Source of the DNA: Idiomarina aquatica
GTDB taxonomy: Bacteria; Pseudomonadota; Gammaproteobacteria; Enterobacterales; Alteromonadaceae
Direction of reading: 5' to 3'
Assembly (NCBI RefSeq): GCF_004362895.1
Contig: NZ_SNXI01000001.1
Coordinates: forward strand, 186,001-250,000
Length of the DNA: 64,000 bases
Shown: piece after piece, positions 55,450 through 63,946 of the stretch
How the letters are laid out: the number at the start of each line of letters is the position of its first letter
Position numbering within the stretch: the first letter of the stretch is position 1
Position numbers and translations under genes: made by a program
The notes under the pieces: model-generated
What the model saw: only the letters and a program-made list of their open reading frames with translations
What the model was told of the DNA's origin: nothing
Database searches by the model: none

Positions 55450-55518
55450 TGACAAAATGTCATATTACCTAACAGTTATAAATATAACAAGCTGGTTATA
55501 ATTTGCAAATGATCATTT
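55450..55518. promoter_or_regulatory. Divergent phage control region with several palindromes
   Basis: Between the two divergent units lie TGACA-AAA-TGTCA (55450-55462), GTTATA-AA-TATAAC (55475-55488) and the perfect palindrome AAATGATCATTT (55507-55518), plus a TATAAT at 55497-55502. They are good candidates for repressor operators and promoters; which protein binds which is unknown. Confidence 0.6.
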
Positions 55519-55561
55519 CACATATAAACTTTGTTATTGATCACTAAAAGGAATAAGCGCC

Positions 55562-55894
55562 ATGAGTTACAGCCAAGAGTTAATAGAACAAGCCCAAAAA
55601 AGCGGCTTAAAAATAATAGAAATTGCCGAAATAATAGGAAGTAGTCAGCCTTGGGTATCGAGAGTAAAACGAGAAAATAAAAGGCTTACAGAAGAACAGG
55701 TAATCAAGCTAGCTGAACAACTTGGGCTGGATACAGATCGAGAACTGATAAAGCTACAGATTGAAACAGCAAAGACAGAAAAAGAACGGGCTATTTGGGT
55801 AAAGTTATTAAACACGCTGATAGCGACTAGCGCGTTCGTGTCAGCGTCTGCAAAGGCAGTAATCACCAATTGCGTAGAATGTATATTATGTTAA
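55562..55894 (+). CDS. Phage helix-turn-helix regulator (DUF3693-like), C-terminus formed by att site
   Basis: 110 residues in the prophage. The N-terminus is a Cro/CI-type helix-turn-helix (GLKIIEIAEIIGSSQPWVSR), followed by a helical region. It is the only phage gene on the plus strand and lies where RstR-type repressors sit. Its last seven codons and stop are inside the right att (TGT ATA in frame with the att centre). In the free circular phage the frame would read on through the other half of attP, replacing the final Leu-Cys by 19 other residues. Confidence 0.78.
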   Translation: MSYSQELIEQAQKSGLKIIEIAEIIGSSQPWVSRVKRENKRLTEEQVIKLAEQLGLDTDRELIKLQIETAKTEKERAIWVKLLNTLIATSAFVSASAKAVITNCVECILC

Positions 55895-55896
55895 AT
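55869..55896 (+). other. dif: dif site / right phage junction (attR)
   Basis: XerC-type arm ATTGCGTAGAA, centre TGTATA, XerD-type arm TTATGTTAAAT. The centre and XerD arm are identical to E. coli dif as I know it; the XerC arm differs from GGTGCGCATAA at a few places. It is a good candidate for the working chromosome-dimer resolution site. The original dif probably had the left junction's XerC arm (ATTGCGTATAA). Confidence 0.9.
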
Positions 55897-55938
55897 GCGC
55901 TATATAAATGATATTAGAGAACGGCTAGTACTAACTAT

Positions 55939-56850
55939 TTAAAATGCGCGCTCTGCTACTTTTGGGAGTTTTTCCGCCAGATAATCTATTAATACACGCA
56001 CAGCTGGCTTTAATCCGCGTCGATGTGGATACGTCATGTGCATGATGCCGACGGGCAAGTTCCAGTCCGGTAGTAGTTGCTGTAAACGACCTTCGGCAAC
56101 CGCCTGTTGGCATAAATAGTTAGGTAATGCGACCACACCCTGACCTTCGATTGCTGCCTCGCGCAGCAAAATCATGTCGTCGCTGATAAGGCGAGGCTCA
56201 AACTGGAGTTGGGTGCGGTTGCCGGATTGATGTGTTAACACGTAGCCGTAACGGCCACTGGTATAGTGCAGACTGAGTTGTGGGTAATGCAGTAAATCCG
56301 TCGGCTCCGCTATGATGGAATCGCCGATCAGTTTGGGGGCTGCAAATAGCGTTTGCGGTGCATCGCTTATCGGTCGTGCAATTAACGACGAGTCTTCAAT
56401 GCTGGGCCTTACCCGCAGTGCCAGGTCAATATTCTCATCCAGTAAATTGACCGGTCGATTGGTGACCATCAGGTTTAGCTGTATCTCGGGATAGCGCGTC
56501 ATAAACTCGGGTAGCACCTGCGTCAGCAAACTTTGGCTAATAGCATAAGGCGAACTGACGTTAACGCGCCCTCTGGGTTTGGCTAATAAATGCTGGGTTA
56601 CCTGGGTGGCAGAATCTGCTGCATCGACCAATGCGTCACAATGCACTAAAAATGCTTCGCCAACATCGGTCAGTCGCAGTCCCTGTCGCCCCCGGTGAAC
56701 CAGACGAACACCCTGCTCTGTTTCTAACTGGCTTATACGTCGACTAATCGTTGATTTGGGTAGCTCCAGCTCTCGTGATGCCGCATTAATACTGCCGCAG
56801 CGCACGGCTTTAGCAAAGAGATAATAATTTGCGATGTCAGGTAATGCCAT
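55939..56850 (-). CDS. LysR-family transcriptional regulator
   Basis: 303 residues. HTH at the start: NYYLFAKAVRCGSINAASRE, then LELPKSTISRRISQLETEQG, then a substrate-binding domain. The C-terminus has MTYPHRRGLKPAVRVLIDYL, common in LysR regulators of the AaeR/DsdC-like subgroup. It is divergent from azoR and probably controls it. Its stop lies 42 bases from dif, so it is the first chromosomal gene on the right side. Confidence 0.88.
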   Translation of the reverse strand: MALPDIANYYLFAKAVRCGSINAASRELELPKSTISRRISQLETEQGVRLVHRGRQGLRLTDVGEAFLVHCDALVDAADSATQVTQHLLAKPRGRVNVSSPYAISQSLLTQVLPEFMTRYPEIQLNLMVTNRPVNLLDENIDLALRVRPSIEDSSLIARPISDAPQTLFAAPKLIGDSIIAEPTDLLHYPQLSLHYTSGRYGYVLTHQSGNRTQLQFEPRLISDDMILLREAAIEGQGVVALPNYLCQQAVAEGRLQQLLPDWNLPVGIMHMTYPHRRGLKPAVRVLIDYLAEKLPKVAERAF

Positions 56851-56875
56851 AACGCCTCTGGTTAAAATTAATTAT

Positions 56876-56891
56876 GTTCCAAATATGGAAC
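56876..56891. promoter_or_regulatory. Palindromic operator between lysR and azoR
   Basis: GTTCCA-AATA-TGGAAC, a perfect six-base inverted repeat, sits in the 120-base divergent gap, near the LysR gene start. It is a good candidate for the LysR binding site. Confidence 0.55.
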
Positions 56892-56970
56892 CATAAATCC
56901 CATTATAGACACTTTTTTGCTTAATGCGGAACGAATAGAATAGCCTCAATGAATTAATCAGGAGGTTAAT

Positions 56971-57534
56971 ATGAAGGTATTACATTTAGATTCAGGCATT
57001 TTTGTCGATGGCTCTGTTAGTCGTCAGCTCAGCAAAGACGTTGTCGCAAAGCTCAGTCAGGATAAGGCTGCAAGCGTCACTCACCGGGATCTGGTCGTTG
57101 ACCCTATTCCACATTTGCAGGCAGATGAGTTATTGGCAGAAGACAAGCCACTAATTAACGAATTGGTTGCCGAGTTGCAAGACGCTGATGTTATCGTCAT
57201 CGGTGCACCGATGTATAATTTTACAATTCCGACCCAATTAAAGGCATGGTTTGATCGCGTCTTACAAGCCGGTGTTACCTTCCGCTATACAGATAATGGT
57301 CCGGTTGGTCTACTGGAAGGTAAAAAAGCCATTATTGCGTCGGGCCGCGGTGGTGTTTACTCCGTCGGTGATGCCGCGGCACTCGACCACCAGGAAGCCT
57401 ATCTTAAAACAGCTTTAGCCTTTATTGGTATAACGGATGTCGAAATCGTTCGTGCAGAAGGCTTAAACATGGGCGACGAAGCGCGCAGCGAAGGTTTGTC
57501 CAAAGCCAAAGATCGCATTGCTGAACTCAGTTAA
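56971..57534 (+). CDS. azoR: FMN-dependent NADH:azoreductase/quinone reductase AzoR
   Basis: 187 residues, flavodoxin-like fold. Family motifs: LHLDSGIFVDGSVSRQLSKD, IVIGAPMYNFTIPTQLKAWF and IIASGRGGVYS. AzoR reduces quinones and azo compounds with NADH and protects against thiol stress. It is a little shorter than the 200 residues of E. coli AzoR. The GGAGG at the start codon's upstream side is strong. Confidence 0.93.
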   Translation: MKVLHLDSGIFVDGSVSRQLSKDVVAKLSQDKAASVTHRDLVVDPIPHLQADELLAEDKPLINELVAELQDADVIVIGAPMYNFTIPTQLKAWFDRVLQAGVTFRYTDNGPVGLLEGKKAIIASGRGGVYSVGDAAALDHQEAYLKTALAFIGITDVEIVRAEGLNMGDEARSEGLSKAKDRIAELS

Positions 57535-57944
57535 AAGTCCGGTTATACTTTTTATTAAGGCGGGTATATAACAACCCGCCTTAATCCTTCGCGATAGTTA
57601 TTACGTAGTGGATAGACAAGTGCCCAACTAACCTGTCTATTTATGAAACGAACGTCGCTTATTACGCTATTTTACACCGTCGCTTTGTTTGTTCTGTTTA
57701 CCACAGTGGCTTTGTCATTTCCTGCGGCTGCACAAAGTTCGTCGGCAGAGGCAACCAAAGTAGACGTGGTACCTGTTACCCGCTATCGAACTGGACTTAC
57801 CATTCGGAATTGACGTGACCGAAACATCAATTCTGGTTAACAATGCGTTAAGTCAAGTTCCTAATTACGTAGACAATGTCGATCAGCCAAGAATATTTGC
57901 AGCTTCTTTCTCGAGTAACGCGTTTATGTATTTTCGGGTCGCTC

Positions 57945-57952
57945 CCCTGCCC
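57945..57952 (-). other. KOPS-like octamer pointing toward dif
   Basis: Plus strand CCCTGCCC, i.e. GGGCAGGG on the minus strand, right of dif and reading toward it. By eye; chance is possible. Confidence 0.35.
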
Positions 57953-59202
57953 GATAATCCAAAGAATATCGACATGGTGCGTATGCGTGACTACATCGAG
58001 GACAACGTTCGGCCACGTATGTCATCGGTGGCCGGCGTCACCGTTGGTCGCTACGACAGCCTGGAGCAAATGCAAAACACCATCATTAAACGTGATGGCG
58101 ATCGCATTGTTCGGCTTAATGATATAGCTGAGATCGATTTAGACCATTTTGAAACCAATAGCGAATCCTGGTTTAAAGACGAACAGGTACTGAGCTTGCA
58201 GGTAAAGCGTGAGTCCGGTTCAAATGTTATCGACATTAAATATGCAATGCTGCAAGAGGTTGAGCGGATCAATGAAGATTTGCTGAAACCGGCTGGCATG
58301 CAAATTATACTAAATTCCGATGATGTCCGTTACGTCGAAGCGTCAATCTCCAATGTGTTATTCAATTTATCGTTGGGTGCCGTTTTTGCGACCTTAGTCA
58401 TGTACGGGTTGATGCGCTCTGGGCGCGCTACCATGATTGCGGTGATCGGTATTCCTATTTGTACACTGGCCGGCATTGCATTCGCCATTGGTATGACGCT
58501 GGACAATACCATTGTGGTGTTAGAGAGCATTGCGTTAGAACGACAAAAAGGTGCAGACCCCAAGCGAGCCGCGGTGTTAGGCGTGCAACGAGTATGGACG
58601 GCAGTGTTGGCGTCAACACTAACGACGGTGATGGTGTTCTTGCCTATTCTCTTTATCGTGCAGGAAGCCGGCCAGTTTTATTCAGACATTGCCATTGCCA
58701 TCTCTTCTGCGATTATCGCCTCAATGGCGGTATCAGTCACATTGGTGCCGTTATTGTCAGGCTACATTAGCTATAGTGTATCGCCCAGTAACATGCGTAT
58801 TATTGCTGAAACACGCGTTCCTAATCGCATTGAAGAGTTAATGGATGCCATAACAACCGTATACGAACGGTATCCGGGCATGCGTGCTTTTGCGACTAAA
58901 GGCTCGATTATCAGTAGTAACGATGCTGGGTTTTCTCATCTTAATGGGTACGGTTATCAATAACCCAATATTAGTTGTCGAACGTGCGGTATATCTTCGC
59001 GACAAAGAGGGCTACGAATTAATAGAGGCTATAAAAGAAGGTCTGCGTTCACGCGTCCGCCCTATCACTATCACGACACTAACCACCTTGTGCGGGATCG
59101 CCCCACTGGTGTTTATCCCCGGCGAAGGTACCGAACTCTATCGTGGCGTTGGCATTATCGTCATGTTCGGCCTAATCGGCGCCGCCCTCGTCACCATCCT
59201 AA

Positions 59203-59210
59203 CCCTACCC
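59203..59210 (-). other. KOPS-like octamer pointing toward dif
   Basis: Plus strand CCCTACCC, i.e. GGGTAGGG on the minus strand, right of dif and reading toward it. Confidence 0.35.
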
Positions 59211-59257
59211 GCCCTAAGCGCCCTGGTGCTGAAACCGCGGCTCGGCAATAAACATAT

Positions 59258-59634
59258 GGCGGGTGATTGACACTCCTTACCCAAGGGATGCAGTGGTTTA
59301 TTAGGCACTGGGGTGGCTTGCCAAAGGGACGCTGTAAATACATCCCTGTACGCTTGTTTCCGGCCATCCATGGCCTCCAACACCCTTTGACAAGCCACCC
59401 CAATACCTAATACCACTGCACCCCAAGGGTAACGACCGATTGTCTTAACGTGCTGCCTTTATAAAAGTGATGACTTAAAGAGTGGAACTGATAAAAGGTG
59501 AGAAAAAGGGATTGGGTTAAAGGATTGGCGCTAAGTGATTGAGCAGCTCCTTAGACAAGCCCTACAGGGATGTACTTGCGGGCGTCCCTTGGCTAAGGAG
59601 TGTCAATCACCAGCCAATCGTTTAGCCCAATCCC
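59258..59634. repeat. Pair of long palindromic intergenic repeats
   Basis: Palindrome 1 (59279-59430) has arms of about 49 bases and a central part with GGCCATCCATGGCC. Palindrome 2 (59508-59634) has nearly matching arms over its whole length. Both carry the core TACAGGGATGTA (reverse complement at 59339-59350; forward at 59563-59574) beside a CGTCCC motif, in opposite orientation. In addition a 30-base segment at 59258-59287 recurs inverted at 59586-59615 with two differences, so the whole stretch has inverted ends. I recall similar core motifs between genes in marine gammaproteobacteria. No gene is seen in 59271-59654. Confidence 0.82.
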
Positions 59635-59654
59635 CGTCTATTAGCTTCTTTAGT

Positions 59655-59961
59655 TTACGGGGTAATTACTTGATCGATGACGTGAATTACGCCGTTGCTG
59701 GCATTGATGTCAGCTTTGATCACGGTGGCGCCGTCGATGGTTACGCCATCAGTGGCGTCGATGCTGACGGTGCTGCCCTGGACGGTTTCTGGCATCAGGG
59801 TTTTGCCGGCAATGTCACCGCTCATTACTTTGCCGGGTAGTACGTGATACGTCAGTACTGCACTTAGCTGCTCTTTTTCTGCCAACAGGCTTTCCAGCGT
59901 GCCTTCAGGGAGTGCGTCAAAGGCCGCGTTAGTGCATGCTTAATGCTAGTTTGCGAAACAT
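59655..59961 (-). pseudogene. Fasciclin-domain protein with internal deletion
   Basis: From the ATG at 59961 (AGGAGG upstream) the frame reads MFRKLALSMH then stop: the start of a signal peptide. A second frame then reads TNAAFDALPEGTLESLLA and, without break, VLTYHVLPGKVMSGDI and GVIHVIDQVITP: the second half of a fasciclin domain. The rest of the signal peptide and the first half (about 60-70 residues in intact relatives, by my estimate) are missing and the join is out of frame. A later ATG (59885) could only make a fragment without an export signal. Confidence 0.83.
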
Positions 59962-60093
59962 AAAAATGCCTCCTCATAATGTTAGGGCATCAACTATTAC
60001 GCAGGGAGTTTGACTATGGTCTACTTTTAAAAGTGTAAATAATGCGTAAATTAGGACGATAAAATAGAAAACAGACATCTTTAAGGGAACACG

Positions 60094-61734
60094 ATGGGGG
60101 TTATTCAGCGTTTTAGTATTACTCAGCGACTTATCGCTTTGTTAGGAATTGCTGCGTTCGGCACGGCACTGATGGTTGCGTTTATGATGTTTATTCTTAA
60201 CGGACTGTTAGTCGACGAAGAAAAACGCAAGCTGGATGCGGTGCTGGACTCGGCTCATACCATAGTCGATTATTACTATCAGCAGGCACAAGATGGCGTG
60301 TTGAACGAGGAGCAAGCGCTGGAGCAAGCTTTTGCGCGGTTGGATGAGATCCGCTACGAGGGTTCTGAGTATCTGTTTACCCTGAACCGCGATGGCGTGA
60401 TGGTGCAACACCCGTTTACCAAGTCGTTGGTTGGCAAAAACGTGCTGTCCTATGAAGATCCGGAAGGCACACGACTGTTCCAGCAAATGGTCACTAAAGC
60501 GCGCAGCAGTGATCGGGCTACGGTTGAATATATTTGGCAAAAAGGCAGCGATAGTAACAATTTAGTGCCCAAGATTAGTCGTATCCGCGTATTCGAGCCA
60601 TGGAATATTATTATGGGTACGGGTCAATACACCGATAATATTCAGGCCATGCTGTGGCAGGAGTTTTTTAAACTGGCGGGTCTGGCGCTGGTACTTTCGG
60701 TTCCGTTGTTACTTTTATTTGTGTTGATTATTCGTAGCATCACCCACCCGCTTAAGCGTATTAATGCGGCGATGGTTGATATTGCCCAGGGCGAAGGCGA
60801 TCTGACGCGTCGCTTAAGTGCTGAGGGTTCTGATGAATTGTCGCGCCTGGCCACGTCATTTAACGAATTTGTCAGTAAAATTCAGCAATTAGTGAGAAGC
60901 GTTCAAAACAGCGCCCGTGAGGAAGAAGTTGCTGCTGAACGTTTGTCATCACTGAGTAATCAAAGTAGTGCGCAAAGTGATGAACTACGAGCGCAAACCG
61001 AATCTGTTGCTACGGCTATTAATGAGTTGTCTTCGTCAGCAGGTGAAGTTGCAGATCACGCCCGCAAGGCTGCTGAGTCGGCAAACACAGCTGACGAGGA
61101 ATCAGGACGTTCAGCCGTTATCGTGCGCGAAGCGGTGAATAATATTGATGCGCTTACGCAAGAGCTGCGTAAAGCCGGTGATCAAGCGCGTTTGCTGCAG
61201 GATGGTTCAGATAAAATCGGCAACATTCTGGGTGTTATCGTGGCTATCGCCGAACAGACTAATCTGCTGGCATTAAACGCAGCCATTGAGGCGGCACGTG
61301 CAGGCGAAGCCGGTCGCGGGTTTGCAGTTGTCGCGGATGAAGTGCGCACACTGGCTACCCGGACACAGCAGTCAACGGACGAAATTTCGTCGATTGTTGA
61401 TAGTATTCAGGGTGCAATTAAAGACGTGACACAAATTATTGCGGGAGTTGAAGATCGCTCTAAAACCACTAATGACGGTGCACTAAAAGCTGAACAAGCG
61501 ATTAGTCAAATTCAGGAATCGGTGGCGAACATTTCCTCCATGAACGTACAAATTGCTTCGGCAACTGACGAGCAAAGCCGCGTTACTCGTGACTTAAGTG
61601 AGAACGTCACCGGTATCAGTGACCTCTCTAACGAAAACCAAAACGCCAACCAACAAGTGGCTCAGGTAAGTCAGCAATTGACTAAAAACAGTGTTGATTT
61701 AGGTCAATTGGTGTCGCGATTCAAGACAGAATAG
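60094..61734 (+). CDS. Methyl-accepting chemotaxis protein with single Cache domain
   Basis: 546 residues: membrane helix (about 12-33), periplasmic single Cache (sCache_2) domain (35-190, with [20 protein letters not shown] and [14 protein letters not shown]), second helix (193-215), HAMP domain ([20 protein letters not shown]) and the signalling tip ([35 protein letters not shown]; written in parts: E-Q-T-N to G-E-A, then [12 protein letters not shown]). It steers swimming in answer to small molecules; the ligand is unknown, organic acids being common for this Cache type. Confidence 0.93.
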   Translation: MGVIQRFSITQRLIALLGIAAFGTALMVAFMMFILNGLLVDEEKRKLDAVLDSAHTIVDYYYQQAQDGVLNEEQALEQAFARLDEIRYEGSEYLFTLNRDGVMVQHPFTKSLVGKNVLSYEDPEGTRLFQQMVTKARSSDRATVEYIWQKGSDSNNLVPKISRIRVFEPWNIIMGTGQYTDNIQAMLWQEFFKLAGLALVLSVPLLLLFVLIIRSITHPLKRINAAMVDIAQGEGDLTRRLSAEGSDELSRLATSFNEFVSKIQQLVRSVQNSAREEEVAAERLSSLSNQSSAQSDELRAQTESVATAINELSSSAGEVADHARKAAESANTADEESGRSAVIVREAVNNIDALTQELRKAGDQARLLQDGSDKIGNILGVIVAIAEQTNLLALNAAIEAARAGEAGRGFAVVADEVRTLATRTQQSTDEISSIVDSIQGAIKDVTQIIAGVEDRSKTTNDGALKAEQAISQIQESVANISSMNVQIASATDEQSRVTRDLSENVTGISDLSNENQNANQQVAQVSQQLTKNSVDLGQLVSRFKTE

Positions 61735-61747
61735 CCTTTATTATTAT

Positions 61748-61871
61748 GGGGATATTAGTATTATCCCCTCTGTACCTTTGCGTACTTAAGGTGTAAAATT
61801 CGAGTACTTTTACAAGGAAGCTGACTTTTAGTTAAGCGGGTAAAAGTCACCATTTTCCTGATCTCAATCAC
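61748..61871 (+). promoter_or_regulatory. ccoN upstream region with hairpins and FNR-like half sites
   Basis: GGGGATA-N7-TATCCCC (61748-61768), then a nine-pair stem TGACTTTTA-N10-TAAAAGTCA (61822-61849), then CTGATCTCAATCAC (61858-61871), which has the TGAT-N4-ATCA centre of an FNR box. The box is only 14 bases from the ccoN start, so it is too close for ordinary activation. Confidence 0.35.
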
Positions 61872-61885
61872 CGCGGAATAAAAAG

Positions 61886-63322
61886 ATGAGTCAAACAATT
61901 CCACAACAACCGATCGAATATAATATGAAGGTCGTGCGACAGTTTACTGTCATGACCATTATTTGGGGTATCGTCGGCATGGCGTTGGGTGTTTTGATTG
62001 CGGCCCAGCTGGTCTGGCCGGAATTAAACTTCAACACGCCCTGGCTTACGTACTCTCGGCTGCGTCCGTTGCATACCAATGCAGTAATATTCGCATTTGG
62101 TACCAGCGCCCTTTTTGCTACCTCTTACTACGTGGTACAAAAAACCTGTCGCACACGTCTATTTTCGGACAAATTAGCCTCGTTTACCTTCTGGGGTTGG
62201 CAGGCTGTTATCGTCGCAGCAGTCATTACGTTACCCTTAGGTCTGACCAGCACTAAAGAATACGCTGAGTTAGAGTGGCCTATCGATATTTTGATTGCGG
62301 TGACCTGGATCGCCTACGCCATTGTTTTCTTTGGCACGCTGGCTATTCGCAAAACGTCTCACATCTACGTAGCGAACTGGTTCTATGGTGGCTTTATCGT
62401 GGTTATCGCGATGCTGCACATTGTTAACAGCATGGCCGTGCCAGTAACTTTTACCAAGTCATACTCGATGTACTCCGGTGCCGTCGATGCGATGATTCAA
62501 TGGTGGTATGGTCACAACGCGGTTGGCTTCCTGCTGACAGCTGGGTTCCTGGGTATGATGTATTACTTTGTACCGAAACAAGCTGAGCGTCCGGTCTATT
62601 CTTACCGTCTATCAGTGGTGCATTTCTGGGCGTTGATTTCGCTCTACATCTGGGCTGGTCCTCACCATCTACACTACACTGCTCTGCCTGACTGGACTCA
62701 GTCACTGGGTATGGTGATGTCAGTTATCTTGTTTGTTCCTTCATGGGGCGGCATGATCAACGGTATCATGACGCTGTCTGGTGCTTGGCATAAACTGCGC
62801 ACCGACCCGATTCTGCGCTTCCTGATTGTGTCGCTGTCGTTCTACGGTATGTCGACCTTCGAAGGTCCGATGATGGCAATCAAATCGGTTAACGCGCTTT
62901 CGCACTACACCGACTGGACTGTGGGTCACGTTCACTCTGGCGCATTAGGTTGGGTTGCGATGATCACCATTGGTTCGATGTACTATCTAGTACCGCGTTT
63001 GTTCAACCAAAAACAGATCCACAGCGTTAAACTCGTCAACGTGCACTTCTGGTTGCACACCATTGGCGTGGTTTTCTATATCGTCTCAATGTGGATTTCG
63101 GGTGTTATGCAAGGTTTGATGTGGCGTGCAACCAACGCCGACGGTACGCTCACGTACAGTTTTGTCGAGAGTGTACAGGCTTCTTACCCGTTTTGGGCAG
63201 GACGCTTCGTCGGTGGTGTATTCATCGTGGTTGGTATGTTGCTTATGGCGTACAACTGTTATCAAACTATTCAGGCGGGTCGTCGCGAGACTGCTGCCGG
63301 TAACGTCATTCAAACGGCCTAA
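61886..63322 (+). CDS. ccoN: cbb3-type cytochrome c oxidase subunit I
   Basis: 478 residues with about 12 helices. Haem and copper ligands: His in [52 protein letters not shown] and the final pair in [14 protein letters not shown]. It is the catalytic subunit of a high-affinity terminal oxidase used at low oxygen. First gene of the operon ccoN-ccoO-ccoQ. Confidence 0.97.
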   Translation: MSQTIPQQPIEYNMKVVRQFTVMTIIWGIVGMALGVLIAAQLVWPELNFNTPWLTYSRLRPLHTNAVIFAFGTSALFATSYYVVQKTCRTRLFSDKLASFTFWGWQAVIVAAVITLPLGLTSTKEYAELEWPIDILIAVTWIAYAIVFFGTLAIRKTSHIYVANWFYGGFIVVIAMLHIVNSMAVPVTFTKSYSMYSGAVDAMIQWWYGHNAVGFLLTAGFLGMMYYFVPKQAERPVYSYRLSVVHFWALISLYIWAGPHHLHYTALPDWTQSLGMVMSVILFVPSWGGMINGIMTLSGAWHKLRTDPILRFLIVSLSFYGMSTFEGPMMAIKSVNALSHYTDWTVGHVHSGALGWVAMITIGSMYYLVPRLFNQKQIHSVKLVNVHFWLHTIGVVFYIVSMWISGVMQGLMWRATNADGTLTYSFVESVQASYPFWAGRFVGGVFIVVGMLLMAYNCYQTIQAGRRETAAGNVIQTA

Positions 63323-63334
63323 GGAGACTAACAG

Positions 63335-63946
63335 ATGAAACACGAATTTGTCGAAAAGCACCTGGGTTGGTTGTCTGTTTTGATGATTTTGGCGGTATCC
63401 ATCGGTGGTATCGTACAAATCACGCCGCTGCTGTTCCAAAGCCAGGTTCAGGAGCCGATTAAGGGTCTTGAGCCTTATACAGCACTCGAACTGGAAGGTC
63501 GTGATATTTACATCCGCGAAGGCTGTGTACAGTGCCATAGTCAAATGATTCGTCCTTTCCGGGCAGAAACCGAGCGTTATGGTCATTACTCGTTAGCTGG
63601 TGAGCACGTTTGGGAATTCCCGTTCCTTTGGGGGTCTAAGCGCACCGGACCTGATTTGGCTCGTGTTGGCGGTCGTTATAGTGACGAATGGCATTACGTA
63701 CACTTAATGAACCCGCGTAACGTGGTGCCGGAATCAAATATGCCGGCCTTTCCGTGGTTAGCGGAAAACACGCTAACCGGTGAAGATACTGCTAAAAAGA
63801 TTCAAGTGATGAAACGACTTGGTGTTCCTTACACTGAAGAAGACATTGCTGGCGCTAAACAGGCAGTACAAGGCAAAACTGAAATGGAAGCGCTCATTGC
63901 TTACCTGCAATCATTAGGTACTGCGTTATCAAAGGCTGATAAGTAA
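63335..63946 (+). CDS. ccoO: cbb3-type cytochrome c oxidase subunit II (mono-haem)
   Basis: 203 residues: N-terminal membrane helix (about 12-34) and a periplasmic c-type haem domain with [11 protein letters not shown] and the distal Met in [12 protein letters not shown]. It passes electrons to CcoN. The stop overlaps the next start (TAATG). Confidence 0.97.
   Translation: MKHEFVEKHLGWLSVLMILAVSIGGIVQITPLLFQSQVQEPIKGLEPYTALELEGRDIYIREGCVQCHSQMIRPFRAETERYGHYSLAGEHVWEFPFLWGSKRTGPDLARVGGRYSDEWHYVHLMNPRNVVPESNMPAFPWLAENTLTGEDTAKKIQVMKRLGVPYTEEDIAGAKQAVQGKTEMEALIAYLQSLGTALSKADK

Larger units (their letters stand above)
48606..55896. mobile_element. Inovirus (filamentous phage) prophage integrated at dif
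   Basis: Ten or so closely packed minus-strand genes (II/X replication protein, small proteins, pVIII-like coat, pIII-like adhesin, DUF2523 protein, Zot) and one divergent regulator lie between two dif-like sites. The distance between matching positions of the two sites is 7,263 bases, a normal inovirus genome size. No integrase gene is present, so host XerC/XerD must do the integration, as for CTXphi and VGJphi. A dsDNA attP (VGJ type) is suggested by the recognisable XerC arm plus degenerate XerD arm. All core functions appear intact. Confidence 0.92.
57643..59270 (+). pseudogene. Decayed RND efflux system (adaptor start fused to pump fragments)
   Basis: Fragment 1 (57643-57813): 56 residues with signal peptide, MKRTSLITLFYTVALFVL to AEATKVDVVPV, the start of a periplasmic adaptor, then out of frame. 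Fragment 2 (57788-58963): part of an RND pump (VDQPRIFAASFSSNAFMYFR; GMTLDNTIVVLESIALERQK) lacking its N-terminus and, at CTLAG/IAFAIGMT, about 17 residues I expect from family members. Fragment 3, in another frame from about 58923 to 59270: the pump's C-terminal helices (LMGTVINNPILVVERAVYL; ITTLTTLCGIAPLVF). The junctions indicate at least three deletions and two frame changes. It cannot make a working pump. Confidence 0.88.

Noticed and set aside
55068..55463. Start of the first early phage gene at the ATG at 55463
   Set aside because: It would lie at the edge of the TGACA-AAA-TGTCA repeat and has no ribosome site, whereas the ATG at 55403 has AGGGG.
57815..58963. Intact RND transporter
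   Set aside because: At 382 residues it is far shorter than the roughly 1,000 expected and lacks both ends.
58884..59270. Separate small membrane protein gene
   Set aside because: Its sequence is the C-terminal part of the RND pump, continuing the remnant in another frame, and it has no ribosome site.
61748..61768. Terminator after the chemoreceptor gene
   Set aside because: The GGGGATA/TATCCCC stem is not followed by a T-run.
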